A DNA stretch of 40,176 nucleotides from Curvibacter gracilis ATCC BAA-807 (GTDB lineage Bacteria; Pseudomonadota; Gammaproteobacteria; Burkholderiales; Burkholderiaceae_C). The stretch is from assembly GCF_000518645.1 (NCBI RefSeq), contig NZ_JADZ01000043.1, positions 1 to 40,176 on the forward strand, read 5' to 3'. The notes under the pieces were generated by a model that was not told the DNA's origin, searched no databases, and was given only the letters and a program-made list of their open reading frames with translations. Below, one piece after another: positions 33,229-40,176 of this stretch. The position numbers and the translations under genes were made by a program. Position 1 is the stretch's first letter. Each line of letters begins with the position of its first letter.

Positions 33229-35433
33229 ATGGACGCACCACACCCCATCGGTTCAGTGAATTTTTTCACAAAACACGCACTTTTGTTCGAGTCAATTCAA
33301 CAGCGCGTTGTGCTTTGGATTAATGCGATCCGCGAAGCTTATGTTGCACTGCTTCCATTGACCGTGGTCGGCGCACTGGCGTTGGCTTTCAGCAGCGTGC
33401 CCTATCAACCCTATATTGATGGCATGAACGCGCTGTTGGGCCCCCGTTGGGAGGCCGGCGCACACCTGGTCTACCAGGCAACCATGGGCATGATGGGCCT
33501 GTTTGGCGCCGCGGCGGTCTCGTCGCGCACCATGACCTTGATTCATCAACGCCTTGAGCTGTACGACGCCCGAGGCATGACCGCCATATCGTCTGTCGCG
33601 GCCGCCGTATTTTTGCTGGCGGTCTGGTCGGCTGGCGGAGCCGGCCTGCAGTCCTTGGGCTATGCCAGTGCTTTTCAGAGCCTCGTCGTCGGGGTGGCCA
33701 CGGCCGAAGTCGTGAACCTGCTGGATTCACACCTGCCGATGGGGGCTGAGCTGGATGTGATCGAGACGGGGGTGCCGCTGCGCAGTGCGCTTCACCTGGC
33801 TTTCATCACCGGGCTGGCGCTGCTGATCGTGGGCCTGGGCTTCTGGCTCGGCAGTTTCGTTTTCACGTCAAGCCTTGACTGGGTGCTATCGCACCTGATG
33901 CCATGGCTTACAACACTGGGCGCCAATCAGCTGAACTTGGCCATGGTCTTGTTCAACCAGCTGATGTGGACTTTGGGCATCAACGGTGGCCAGTTGTTGC
34001 TGAACCTGGGCGCGCTGGGCTCGTCCCTGATCGAGTCGCAAAGCGTCATCTGGTCAGACACCCGGGCGTCTCCGATGTTCATGAACGCCTTTGCGCACCT
34101 TGGCGGCGCAGGCGCCACCTGGGGCCTGATCCTCAACTGCGCGTTCAGCGGCCACAACACCAGCCTGCGCAAGCTGGCGTTCTATTCGGTGCTGCCCGCC
34201 ATTTTCAATGTCAATGAACTGTTGCTGTTCGGCATTCCACTGGTGCTGAGCCGATCGCTGGCGCTTCCGTTTGTGATCGCCCCATTGGTGAACTGCATGA
34301 TTGCCCTGCTGGCCCTTCGCACGGGCTTTGTGGTGTTGGATGGCCAGGCTGTTCCCTGGTCGATGCCTGTGTTGGCATCGGGCTATCTGATGTCGGGCTC
34401 TTGGCATGGCGCGGCGGTACAAATGCTGGGCATGGCGGCCAGCGTGGCGATCTATGCGCCGTTTCTGCGCCAACTGGAGACGCGCCGCGCAGAACACCAC
34501 CACACCCACTTGAAGGCCGCCCTGGCCGAGTTGATGCGAGAGCACAGCGGACAGGCAACGCGCCTGATCGAGCGCACCGACGTGGTCGGTGCCGTCGCCC
34601 GCTGCCTGCGCCGCGATTTTCAGGCCGACCTGGGCACCGAACGCGTCACACTGGCCTACCAGCCCCAGCACGCCGTGGATGGTCGTGTGGTGGGGGTGGA
34701 GTCGCTGTTGCGCTGGTCACACAAGAGCTTTGGCCCCATACCGCCGGCCGCCATCATCAACATCGCCGAGGAATGTGAGTTGATCCACGACATCGGCGAG
34801 TGGGTGCTCAACCGTGCCTGCGCTGATACCCGGCGCTGGCGCGATGCGGGCTACCACGGCTTCAAGGTGTCGATCAACATGTCGCCGCTGCAACTCGAAG
34901 ACCCGAACTGGGCGGCGACCGTGCGCCGCGCACTGCAGCGCCATGGCCTTGACCCGCAAGACCTCGACATCGAAATCACCGAGGGCCAATCGCTCACCGC
35001 CTCAGCGCAATCCGACCAGACCCTGCATGCCTTGCAGGCGATGCATGTGGCCTTGTCGATGGACGACTTCAGCATGGGTTGCACCTCATTGTTGTACATG
35101 CACCGCTTTCGCCTGCATTCGATCAAGCTCGACGGGCACCTGATTCGCCATGTGCTGAGCAACGAGGTAGACCGCGACATCGTGCGCTGCATCGCCAGCC
35201 TGGGGCGCGCACAGCGGGTGCATGTGATCGCAGAGTTTGTTGAGACCGCCGAACAGCGGGCCTTGCTGCAAGAACTGGGTTGCGACATGTTCCAGGGCTG
35301 GTATTACAGCCCCGCCATGCCCGCCAACGATTTGCCGGCCTACGTCGTGGACTGGGACAGCAAGACCGCCTGCCCCATCGCAAATGCCCCCACAGGCAAC
35401 ACGCATCCCCCCGGCGAGGAGCCCCGAGCTTGA
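33229..35433 (+). CDS. PTS EIIC-like membrane domain fused to EAL phosphodiesterase
   Basis: A 734-residue fusion. Residues ~25-425 resemble the EIIC sugar channel of lactose/cellobiose-type PTS (FGAAAVSSRTMTLI, then SGHNTSLRKLAFYSVLPAIF and NVNELLLFGIPLVLS). A linker (~425-480) joins a complete EAL domain. Its motifs are ESLLRW, SINMSPLQL, DIEITE, MDDFSMG, IKLDG, AEFVET and QGWYYSP, so c-di-GMP hydrolysis is expected. No EIIA or EIIB is fused or nearby, so the membrane part probably senses a sugar rather than importing it. The start is ATG 33229; AGGGAG directly abuts an ATG at 33223, but has ideal 6-base spacing to this one. It is the first of three consecutive c-di-GMP genes. Confidence 0.9.
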   Translation: MDAPHPIGSVNFFTKHALLFESIQQRVVLWINAIREAYVALLPLTVVGALALAFSSVPYQPYIDGMNALLGPRWEAGAHLVYQATMGMMGLFGAAAVSSRTMTLIHQRLELYDARGMTAISSVAAAVFLLAVWSAGGAGLQSLGYASAFQSLVVGVATAEVVNLLDSHLPMGAELDVIETGVPLRSALHLAFITGLALLIVGLGFWLGSFVFTSSLDWVLSHLMPWLTTLGANQLNLAMVLFNQLMWTLGINGGQLLLNLGALGSSLIESQSVIWSDTRASPMFMNAFAHLGGAGATWGLILNCAFSGHNTSLRKLAFYSVLPAIFNVNELLLFGIPLVLSRSLALPFVIAPLVNCMIALLALRTGFVVLDGQAVPWSMPVLASGYLMSGSWHGAAVQMLGMAASVAIYAPFLRQLETRRAEHHHTHLKAALAELMREHSGQATRLIERTDVVGAVARCLRRDFQADLGTERVTLAYQPQHAVDGRVVGVESLLRWSHKSFGPIPPAAIINIAEECELIHDIGEWVLNRACADTRRWRDAGYHGFKVSINMSPLQLEDPNWAATVRRALQRHGLDPQDLDIEITEGQSLTASAQSDQTLHALQAMHVALSMDDFSMGCTSLLYMHRFRLHSIKLDGHLIRHVLSNEVDRDIVRCIASLGRAQRVHVIAEFVETAEQRALLQELGCDMFQGWYYSPAMPANDLPAYVVDWDSKTACPIANAPTGNTHPPGEEPRA

Positions 35434-35515
35434 CCCCGCTGACTGCAGGCCCGCGCGCAGCAAGCGCCTGGCCAGCCCCCCAAGTTGCCCCCCACTCAGC
35501 CACAAGGACATGACC

Positions 35516-36481
35516 ATGAACGACGCAGAGCCGGGTCAACTGCAATTGCTCAACGTCATTTTTGACAATTTGGGCGACGCCATCGTGACCGTCACAAGCG
35601 ATCAGCGCATCTACGCCGTCAACCGGGCCATCACCACCCTGCTGGGCTACGAACCCCATGCGCTGATCGGCCACGAGTTGACCGTGTTGGTGCCGGCCCG
35701 CTACCGCGATGCCCATCAACGAGGCGTGGCCGCCTACTTTGCCTCCGCAGGGCAGGCCCGCAACACCCAGGGCTATGTCGAGGTGTTGGCGCTGGCCCAA
35801 TCGGGTGAAGAGATTCCGGCCTCGCTCAGCATGGCCTGCATTCAACACCAGGGGCAGCTCTACATGACCGGCGTCTTGCGCGACATGCGCGACATCGCTG
35901 CGGCACGCGCCACCATCTCTCAGCAGGTTGTTGAACTTGCCGCCGCCAATGCCAGGCTCAAGCAATTGGCCGACGAAGATCACCTCACCGGGCTGCTCAA
36001 TCGGCGCGCCATGCAAAGGGAGCTGCAACAGATGTGGCGTACATCGGCTGTGGGGCAGGCCCCCTTGGGCATCCTCATTTGCGACATTGACCACTTCAAG
36101 CTCTTCAATGACACCTACGGGCATCTGCGTGGTGACAGCTGCCTGGCCGCAGTGGCGTCCGCCATCCGGTCGGCCGTGCAAAATTTTGGCGTCGCCGCAC
36201 GTTTTGGCGGCGAGGAATACATCGTTTTGCTGCGCCCCAACGCAAGCATGGGGCTTGGCGAGGCCGCCGCCCTGATCCGCAACGCCGTGGCCGCGCTGCG
36301 CATACCGCACTCGGCGTCCAGCGTCAGCCACCTGGTAACGCTGAGCATCGGGGGCGCCATGCATCAAGCCCATCACCGCAACGCGCAAGCCGTGCTGCGC
36401 CACGCCGACGATGCCCTGTATGTCGCCAAGCGCCTGCGCAACCGCTACGTCCAGTGGGATGAAAAACTGACGGGGTCTTGA
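35516..36481 (+). CDS. PAS-GGDEF diguanylate cyclase
   Basis: A 321-residue soluble protein with an N-terminal PAS domain (~8-125; IFDNLGDAIVTVTSDQRI, AVNRAITTLLGYEPHALIG), a short coiled coil (~130-155) and a GGDEF domain. The active-site motif is GGEEY (231-235). The inhibitory I-site RxxD is absent (Gln and Gly at those positions), so product inhibition by that route is not expected. The start is ATG 35516, seven bases after AAGGA; ATG 35510 is too close to it. It lies 82 bp after the EIIC-EAL gene and 45 bp before the next cyclase, which suggests an operon. Confidence 0.93.
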   Translation: MNDAEPGQLQLLNVIFDNLGDAIVTVTSDQRIYAVNRAITTLLGYEPHALIGHELTVLVPARYRDAHQRGVAAYFASAGQARNTQGYVEVLALAQSGEEIPASLSMACIQHQGQLYMTGVLRDMRDIAAARATISQQVVELAAANARLKQLADEDHLTGLLNRRAMQRELQQMWRTSAVGQAPLGILICDIDHFKLFNDTYGHLRGDSCLAAVASAIRSAVQNFGVAARFGGEEYIVLLRPNASMGLGEAAALIRNAVAALRIPHSASSVSHLVTLSIGGAMHQAHHRNAQAVLRHADDALYVAKRLRNRYVQWDEKLTGS

Positions 36482-36526
36482 CCCCTGCCTACCTGACCCG
36501 ACCCTTTGACAACCCGCGCCGGCAAG

Positions 36527-37750
36527 ATGACCTCTCTGGATTTGCGCAGCTTCACGTTTTTGGCCGCCCTTCAATGCATGGTGATGGGCCTCGTCTTGCT
36601 GGCAACGCGCCGCAAATTTCCGGTGCCGATTCACGGAATGCGGCTTTGGGGGGTTGCGCCTTTGCTGGCCCTGCTCTCTGCCGGCGTTTACGGGCTGCAA
36701 GACCACCTGCCCTCTGTCGCCGTGACCGTGGCGGGCAATGGGCTGTTGATGGGCGCCACATTGTTGCTGCTGGCCGGGACAAGCCGCTTTTTTGAACGCC
36801 CCTGGAGGTGGTGGCCCTGGGCCGCCATGGTCAGTGTGTGCCTTGTGTGGATTTTTGCGTTCGACGCCATCTGGCCCGACTACCGCGCCCGCATGCTCGT
36901 ATTTGGCCTCAGCATGGCCCTGATCTGCGCCACCCACACCCGCGTGCTGGCTTTGCATGGCCGAGGCCTGCCCTCACGCGTGATGCTGGCCGCCATGGGC
37001 TGGCAAACCCTGGTGCTGCTGGCACGTGCGCTCAGCACCTACTGGATCGACACCCCTGCAACCCAGCGCTTCGACGGTGGCTCAGTGGTTCAGGGCATCT
37101 ACATCGGCACCTACAGCTGCTCGATCCTGCTGGTGCTGCTCGGCGCCCAACTGATGGTCAACGAACGGGTGCGAGATCAGTTTGAGCAACTGGCCACCCA
37201 CGATGCCCTGACCGGCATGCTCAACCGCCGGGCCATCATGGCCCTGATCGAGTTGGAGCACCACCGCTGGAAGCGCCACGCCCGGCCCTACGCCGTGATG
37301 GTGGTGGACGTGGACCACTTCAAACGTGTGAACGACTCTTACGGCCACCAAGCTGGTGACCGGGCCCTGAGCCAAATTGCCGCCACCTTGCAAGCCAGCA
37401 TCAGAAAGGCCGATTTCATCGGCCGCTACGGCGGCGAAGAATTCATCGTGCTGTTACAAGCCTCCGACCCCGAAGCCACCACCCTGCTGGCCAGGCGCCT
37501 GTGCCAGGCGGTCGAGACCCGCAGCAGCGACGCCCAAACCCCCCGCTGCACCGTGAGCATCGGCGTGGCCGTGGTGCAGCAGGGCGACGAAACCATAGAG
37601 CCCGTGATCGGGCGCGCAGACCAGGCGCTGTATGAGGCCAAGGCCGCAGGTCGCAACCGGGTGCGGCTTGCCGGCACCGAGCCGACTGTCAAACACACCG
37701 GCCCGCCCATGGGCCTGGGCCAAGCCGGCGGGCATCCCGACCCAGCATAA
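36527..37750 (+). CDS. Membrane diguanylate cyclase (GGDEF)
   Basis: A 407-residue inner-membrane enzyme that makes c-di-GMP. Six or so TM segments (~8-200) form an unknown sensor module, followed by a GGDEF domain (~235-390) with GGEEF at 302-306. The I-site RKAD (RxxD) is correctly placed five residues before, so feedback inhibition is likely, unlike the preceding cyclase. The start is taken as ATG 36527 (MTSLDLRSF); an upstream TTG is possible. The C-terminal ~20 residues are a Gly/Pro-rich tail. Third gene of the EAL-GGDEF-GGDEF group. Confidence 0.92.
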   Translation: MTSLDLRSFTFLAALQCMVMGLVLLATRRKFPVPIHGMRLWGVAPLLALLSAGVYGLQDHLPSVAVTVAGNGLLMGATLLLLAGTSRFFERPWRWWPWAAMVSVCLVWIFAFDAIWPDYRARMLVFGLSMALICATHTRVLALHGRGLPSRVMLAAMGWQTLVLLARALSTYWIDTPATQRFDGGSVVQGIYIGTYSCSILLVLLGAQLMVNERVRDQFEQLATHDALTGMLNRRAIMALIELEHHRWKRHARPYAVMVVDVDHFKRVNDSYGHQAGDRALSQIAATLQASIRKADFIGRYGGEEFIVLLQASDPEATTLLARRLCQAVETRSSDAQTPRCTVSIGVAVVQQGDETIEPVIGRADQALYEAKAAGRNRVRLAGTEPTVKHTGPPMGLGQAGGHPDPA

Positions 37751-38066
37751 AACGCAGGCTGCGCGATCCAGCCCCCTGTCAAGCGTGCCAACGGCACACC
37801 GTTTGAGGCGCGCAGCACCTGCTATCTGACCACCATCTGGCCTGCAAGCCAAGGCCGCCCGCTGGCCTGAGCGCAAGCCAGGCCAGGTAACACATCGTGC
37901 AAAATGCGTCTGGGCGACCGAACGGTGGCCCAAACGCACCTGACCCCGGGCAGAGCCCAGGCCCGCGCCAGGCGGCGACGCAACGCATGTCACCCGCTCG
38001 GCAAGCACATCAGGTCAAACACACGCCAACAAAAAACAAGCAGCAAACCAGGGAGTGGTTATCTTC
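37751..38066. other. Gene-free stretch after the c-di-GMP genes
   Basis: About 315 bp with no supportable gene, terminator or promoter. GGGAG at 38051-38055 is the likely ribosome site for the next gene. Confidence 0.4.
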
Positions 38067-38669
38067 ATGAGCGCATTGGTCATCAAGGCCTGGCGGGCCG
38101 ACAGCAAGCCCATCGATCAACATCAAAATTTTGTGCGCATCACCGGCCGCGAGGGCGGCCTGATTGCCTGGTTGCTTTCATTGATGCGCATCGACCCCGT
38201 CACCACCATCAAGGTGGGGCTGGAGCGCATCGAGTTCACCAGCGCATCGCTCGCCGGCATCGAATCGCGGCTGATACCGTTGCAAAGCATCTGCTCGTCG
38301 TACTACGGCTACCACAAGCCCTGGAAACAGGCCCTGTCGATTGGGGTGGCCTTTGTGTTTGTGGGCACCTCGATCGGGTCGGCCATTGCCGAAGGCAGCG
38401 GGCAAAGCGCCGGCTTGATGCCTTTGATGGCCTCTGCCGCCATCGGCTTGGTGGCCGCCCTGCTCTATTATTTTTTGAACCGCACCCTGACCCTGGGTTT
38501 TGTGGAGGCCAGCGGTGTGATCAGCGGCATCCGCTTCAAACGCTCGGTGATCGAAAACCTCGACATCAACCAAGAGCAGGCCAAACGGGTTTGCATCATC
38601 GTGCAGCGGCTGATCGAGGCGAAAGAGAAGCGGGCTTTGCAAGCGCGGCCGGTTCAGGCCAGCAGTTGA
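38067..38669 (+). CDS. Hypothetical membrane protein with possible PH-like region
   Basis: A 200-residue protein of unknown function; the start is ATG 38067, eleven bases after GGGAG. The N-terminal ~80 residues look beta-rich (FVRITGREGGLIAWLLSLMR, VGLERIEFTSASLAGIESR, LIPLQSICSSYYGYHKPW), reminiscent of bacterial PH-like domains. Two TM segments follow (~90-110 and ~120-142), then a beta-strand pair and a basic C-terminal helix. It is not clearly in an operon; gmm starts 183 bp downstream. The domain suggestion is weak. Confidence 0.7.
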   Translation: MSALVIKAWRADSKPIDQHQNFVRITGREGGLIAWLLSLMRIDPVTTIKVGLERIEFTSASLAGIESRLIPLQSICSSYYGYHKPWKQALSIGVAFVFVGTSIGSAIAEGSGQSAGLMPLMASAAIGLVAALLYYFLNRTLTLGFVEASGVISGIRFKRSVIENLDINQEQAKRVCIIVQRLIEAKEKRALQARPVQASS

Positions 38670-38852
38670 TCACGCGGCCCCCGGCAAGCCGCACAACAGA
38701 CAATAGCCAACACAAACCTGTGGCCCATGCCACCCAATACAACGGGCCTGCCACCGCCGCCCACGCCCCTTGTAAGCCGCTGCGGCCACGGGCGAGCGTT
38801 GTGGCTGCCCGCCCCACTTCAAGCAACAACATCAGCCATCAACAGCACGCCC

Positions 38853-39398
38853 ATGACCGCACCTACACCATCCGATGCACACGGCCCTCAGGGCCCCATC
38901 CTGGGGCACCTGCCCCTGAACGACTTTGCCACCGTGGTGCGCTCGGCCCCTTTGGTGTCGATCGACTTGGTGGTGGTGCGTAACCACAGCCACATTCTGC
39001 TGGGCCAACGCAGCAACCGCCCCGCCCAGGGCTACTGGTTTGTGCCCGGTGGCCGAATCTACAAAAATGAAACCATGCAGCAAGCACAGCGCCGCATTGC
39101 TGAATCTGAAATAGGCATCACGCCCGATTTGCTAGAAACCAGCCTAAAACCCCAATGGCTGGGCGCCTATGAGCATTTTTACGCTGACAGTTTTGCCGCA
39201 CAAAATGCCGTGACCACGCATTATGTGGCGTTGGCCCATTTGCTGCATGTACCCGAAAGCTTTGAGCCCGCGCACCGAGATGCCCAGCACCAAGCCTGGC
39301 GCTGGTGGCCGCTGCAGCAGGCCCTGAGCAGCCCCGAGGTGCACCACTTCAGCCAAAGCTATGTGCGCGATTTACAACAACCTAGGGTTTGTAAGTAA
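38853..39398 (+). CDS. gmm: GDP-mannose mannosyl hydrolase (Nudix family)
   Basis: Hydrolyses GDP-mannose to GDP and mannose; found in colanic-acid-like clusters beside fcl. It has 181 residues from ATG 38853. The family signature runs from DFATVVRSAPLVSIDLVVVR and RPAQGYWFVPGGRI through the modified Nudix box (GGRIYKNETMQQAQRRIAES, residues 66-85, then EIG). The N-terminal ~20 residues extend beyond typical Gmm. The 62-bp gap to fcl in the same direction suggests the two belong to one GDP-sugar unit. Confidence 0.9.
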   Translation: MTAPTPSDAHGPQGPILGHLPLNDFATVVRSAPLVSIDLVVVRNHSHILLGQRSNRPAQGYWFVPGGRIYKNETMQQAQRRIAESEIGITPDLLETSLKPQWLGAYEHFYADSFAAQNAVTTHYVALAHLLHVPESFEPAHRDAQHQAWRWWPLQQALSSPEVHHFSQSYVRDLQQPRVCK

Positions 39399-39460
39399 TT
39401 GTCCTCAGAGCTTGGTGATAATGGCGCCGCGTGCAGTTATATAAATCAAAGGAATCAGGG

Positions 39461-40176
39461 ATGAGTTCTGGCAACGAACAACGCATTTACGTGGCGGGCC
39501 ACCGAGGCCTGGTGGGCTCGGCCCTGGTGAGGCGGCTGCAGGCCCAGGGTGATGCGGTGCTGGCCCGCACGCACGCCGAGCTGGACCTGACCCAGGCCGA
39601 TCAGGTGGAAGCCTTTTTTGCTGCCGAAAAGCCCACCCAGGTGTACCTGGCCGCGGCCAAGGTGGGCGGCATTGTGGCCAATAACAGCTACCCTGGTGAG
39701 TTCATCCGCGACAACCTGGCCATCCAGACCAACGTGATCCATGCGGCCTGGCGCCACGGCGTGCAGCGCCTGCTGTTTTTGGGCAGTAGCTGCATTTACC
39801 CGCGCGAGTGCCCGCAGCCCATGCGCGAAGAGCATTTGCTGACCGGCCCGCTGGAGCCCACCAACCGGCCCTACGCGCTGGCCAAGATTGCCGGCATCGA
39901 GATGTGCTCGGCCTACAACCGCCAGTACGGCACGCGCTTTCTGGCGGCGATGCCCACCAACCTGTACGGCCCGGGCGACAACTACCACCTGCAAAACAGC
40001 CACGTGCTGCCGGCGCTGATCCGCAAGTTTCACGAAGCCAAGCAGCGTGGCGACGCCACAGTACCTGCCTGGGGCACGGGCACGCCGCTGCGCGAGTTTT
40101 TGTACAGCGACGACATGGCCGACGCGTGCGTGTACCTGATGAACCTGAGCGACGAGCGCTTTGACAGCCTGCTGTC
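39461..40176 (+). CDS. fcl: GDP-L-fucose synthase, right copy, 3' end cut by window edge
   Basis: Second copy of the GDP-fucose synthase gene, with ATG 39461 preceded by AAAGGAATCAGGG. It has the same motifs as the left copy (GHRGLVG, GSSCIYP, YALAK). The first residues differ ([13 protein letters not shown] against [11 protein letters not shown]). From residue 9 on, the visible protein is identical, while the DNA carries silent changes only. The context differs: here gmm precedes it, whereas the left copy follows galE. Both copies look functional as far as they go. Confidence 0.95.
   Translation, partial: MSSGNEQRIYVAGHRGLVGSALVRRLQAQGDAVLARTHAELDLTQADQVEAFFAAEKPTQVYLAAAKVGGIVANNSYPGEFIRDNLAIQTNVIHAAWRHGVQRLLFLGSSCIYPRECPQPMREEHLLTGPLEPTNRPYALAKIAGIEMCSAYNRQYGTRFLAAMPTNLYGPGDNYHLQNSHVLPALIRKFHEAKQRGDATVPAWGTGTPLREFLYSDDMADACVYLMNLSDERFDSLL
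39485..40176. repeat. Right arm of the ~692-bp inverted repeat (fcl coding sequence)
   Basis: Inverted partner of 1-692. The last mismatch to the left arm is at 40060, so the terminal 116 bases are identical. Confidence 0.9.

Noticed and set aside
35123-36958. A 611-codon open frame on the minus strand opposite the c-di-GMP genes
   Set aside because: His/Gln/Gly-rich composition typical of antisense frames in high-GC DNA, no ribosome site, and it covers three well-supported genes on the other strand.
1-40176. Linear replicon with terminal inverted repeats
   Set aside because: The repeats are coding sequence cut mid-gene and diverge inwards with silent changes; an unresolved repeat at contig ends explains them better.
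1-40176. CRISPR arrays, tRNA or rRNA genes, insertion sequences
   Set aside because: No regularly spaced repeats, no tRNA-like cloverleaf with standard arms, no rRNA or transposase sequence recognised.

Overview
The window reads as a high-GC chromosomal segment of a Gram-negative betaproteobacterium, most likely order Burkholderiales and probably a Comamonadaceae-like bacterium. This is an inference from the beta-barrel porin type, the BKACE/intradiol catabolic genes, the chemoreceptor ending in NWESF, the LapD homologue and the dense codon usage. I see no rRNA, tRNA, CRISPR array, insertion sequence or intact prophage.

Layout. (1) 1-5.9 kb, minus strand: an envelope polysaccharide/biofilm block with a secreted Gly-rich protein, an O-antigen ligase/polymerase-type membrane protein, a LapD-type c-di-GMP receptor, galE and fcl (cut by the window edge). 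(2) 6.2-19.4 kb: mixed sensory and accessory genes. These are a ridA gene broken by one stop codon, an orphan amino-acid-type binding protein, a 2TM SLATT-like protein, a lipoprotein gamma-glutamyltransferase, a chemoreceptor, a decayed partial copy of the binding-protein gene, a LuxR solo, a response regulator/histidine kinase pair and two small exported proteins. (3) 19.9-28.5 kb, all minus strand: a nine-gene catabolic operon (porin, DctA, NMT1-like binding protein, exported RidA-like protein, intradiol dioxygenase, SDR, BKACE, MDR reductase, cupin). Four of its junctions or near-junctions are tight or overlapping (three ATGA overlaps). A small XRE regulator is divergent to it. (4) 29.0-31.5 kb: an accessory patch with a C4/P4-type antisense RNA element, a Fic protein, a 55-residue ORF and a frameshifted Rpn/YhgA-like gene. 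(5) 31.6-40.2 kb: an acyltransferase-3, three consecutive c-di-GMP enzymes (EIIC-EAL, PAS-GGDEF, membrane GGDEF), a small membrane protein, gmm and a second fcl.

How it fits together. Both ends of the window belong to nucleotide-sugar metabolism and carry the same fcl gene in opposite orientation. The copies differ only by silent changes over 692 bp, and their last 116 bases are identical, which looks like a contig that stops where two repeat copies merge in the assembly. c-di-GMP signalling is represented at both ends (LapD on the left, EAL and two GGDEF proteins on the right), consistent with control of surface polysaccharide and adhesion. The central operon suggests uptake of an aromatic or acidic substrate, intradiol ring cleavage, double-bond/keto reduction, and a BKACE that could replace the usual CoA-transferase and thiolase of the beta-ketoadipate pathway. 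The two observations I consider most worth following are that operon and the isolated C4-like antisense RNA, whose loop matches an upstream target segment.
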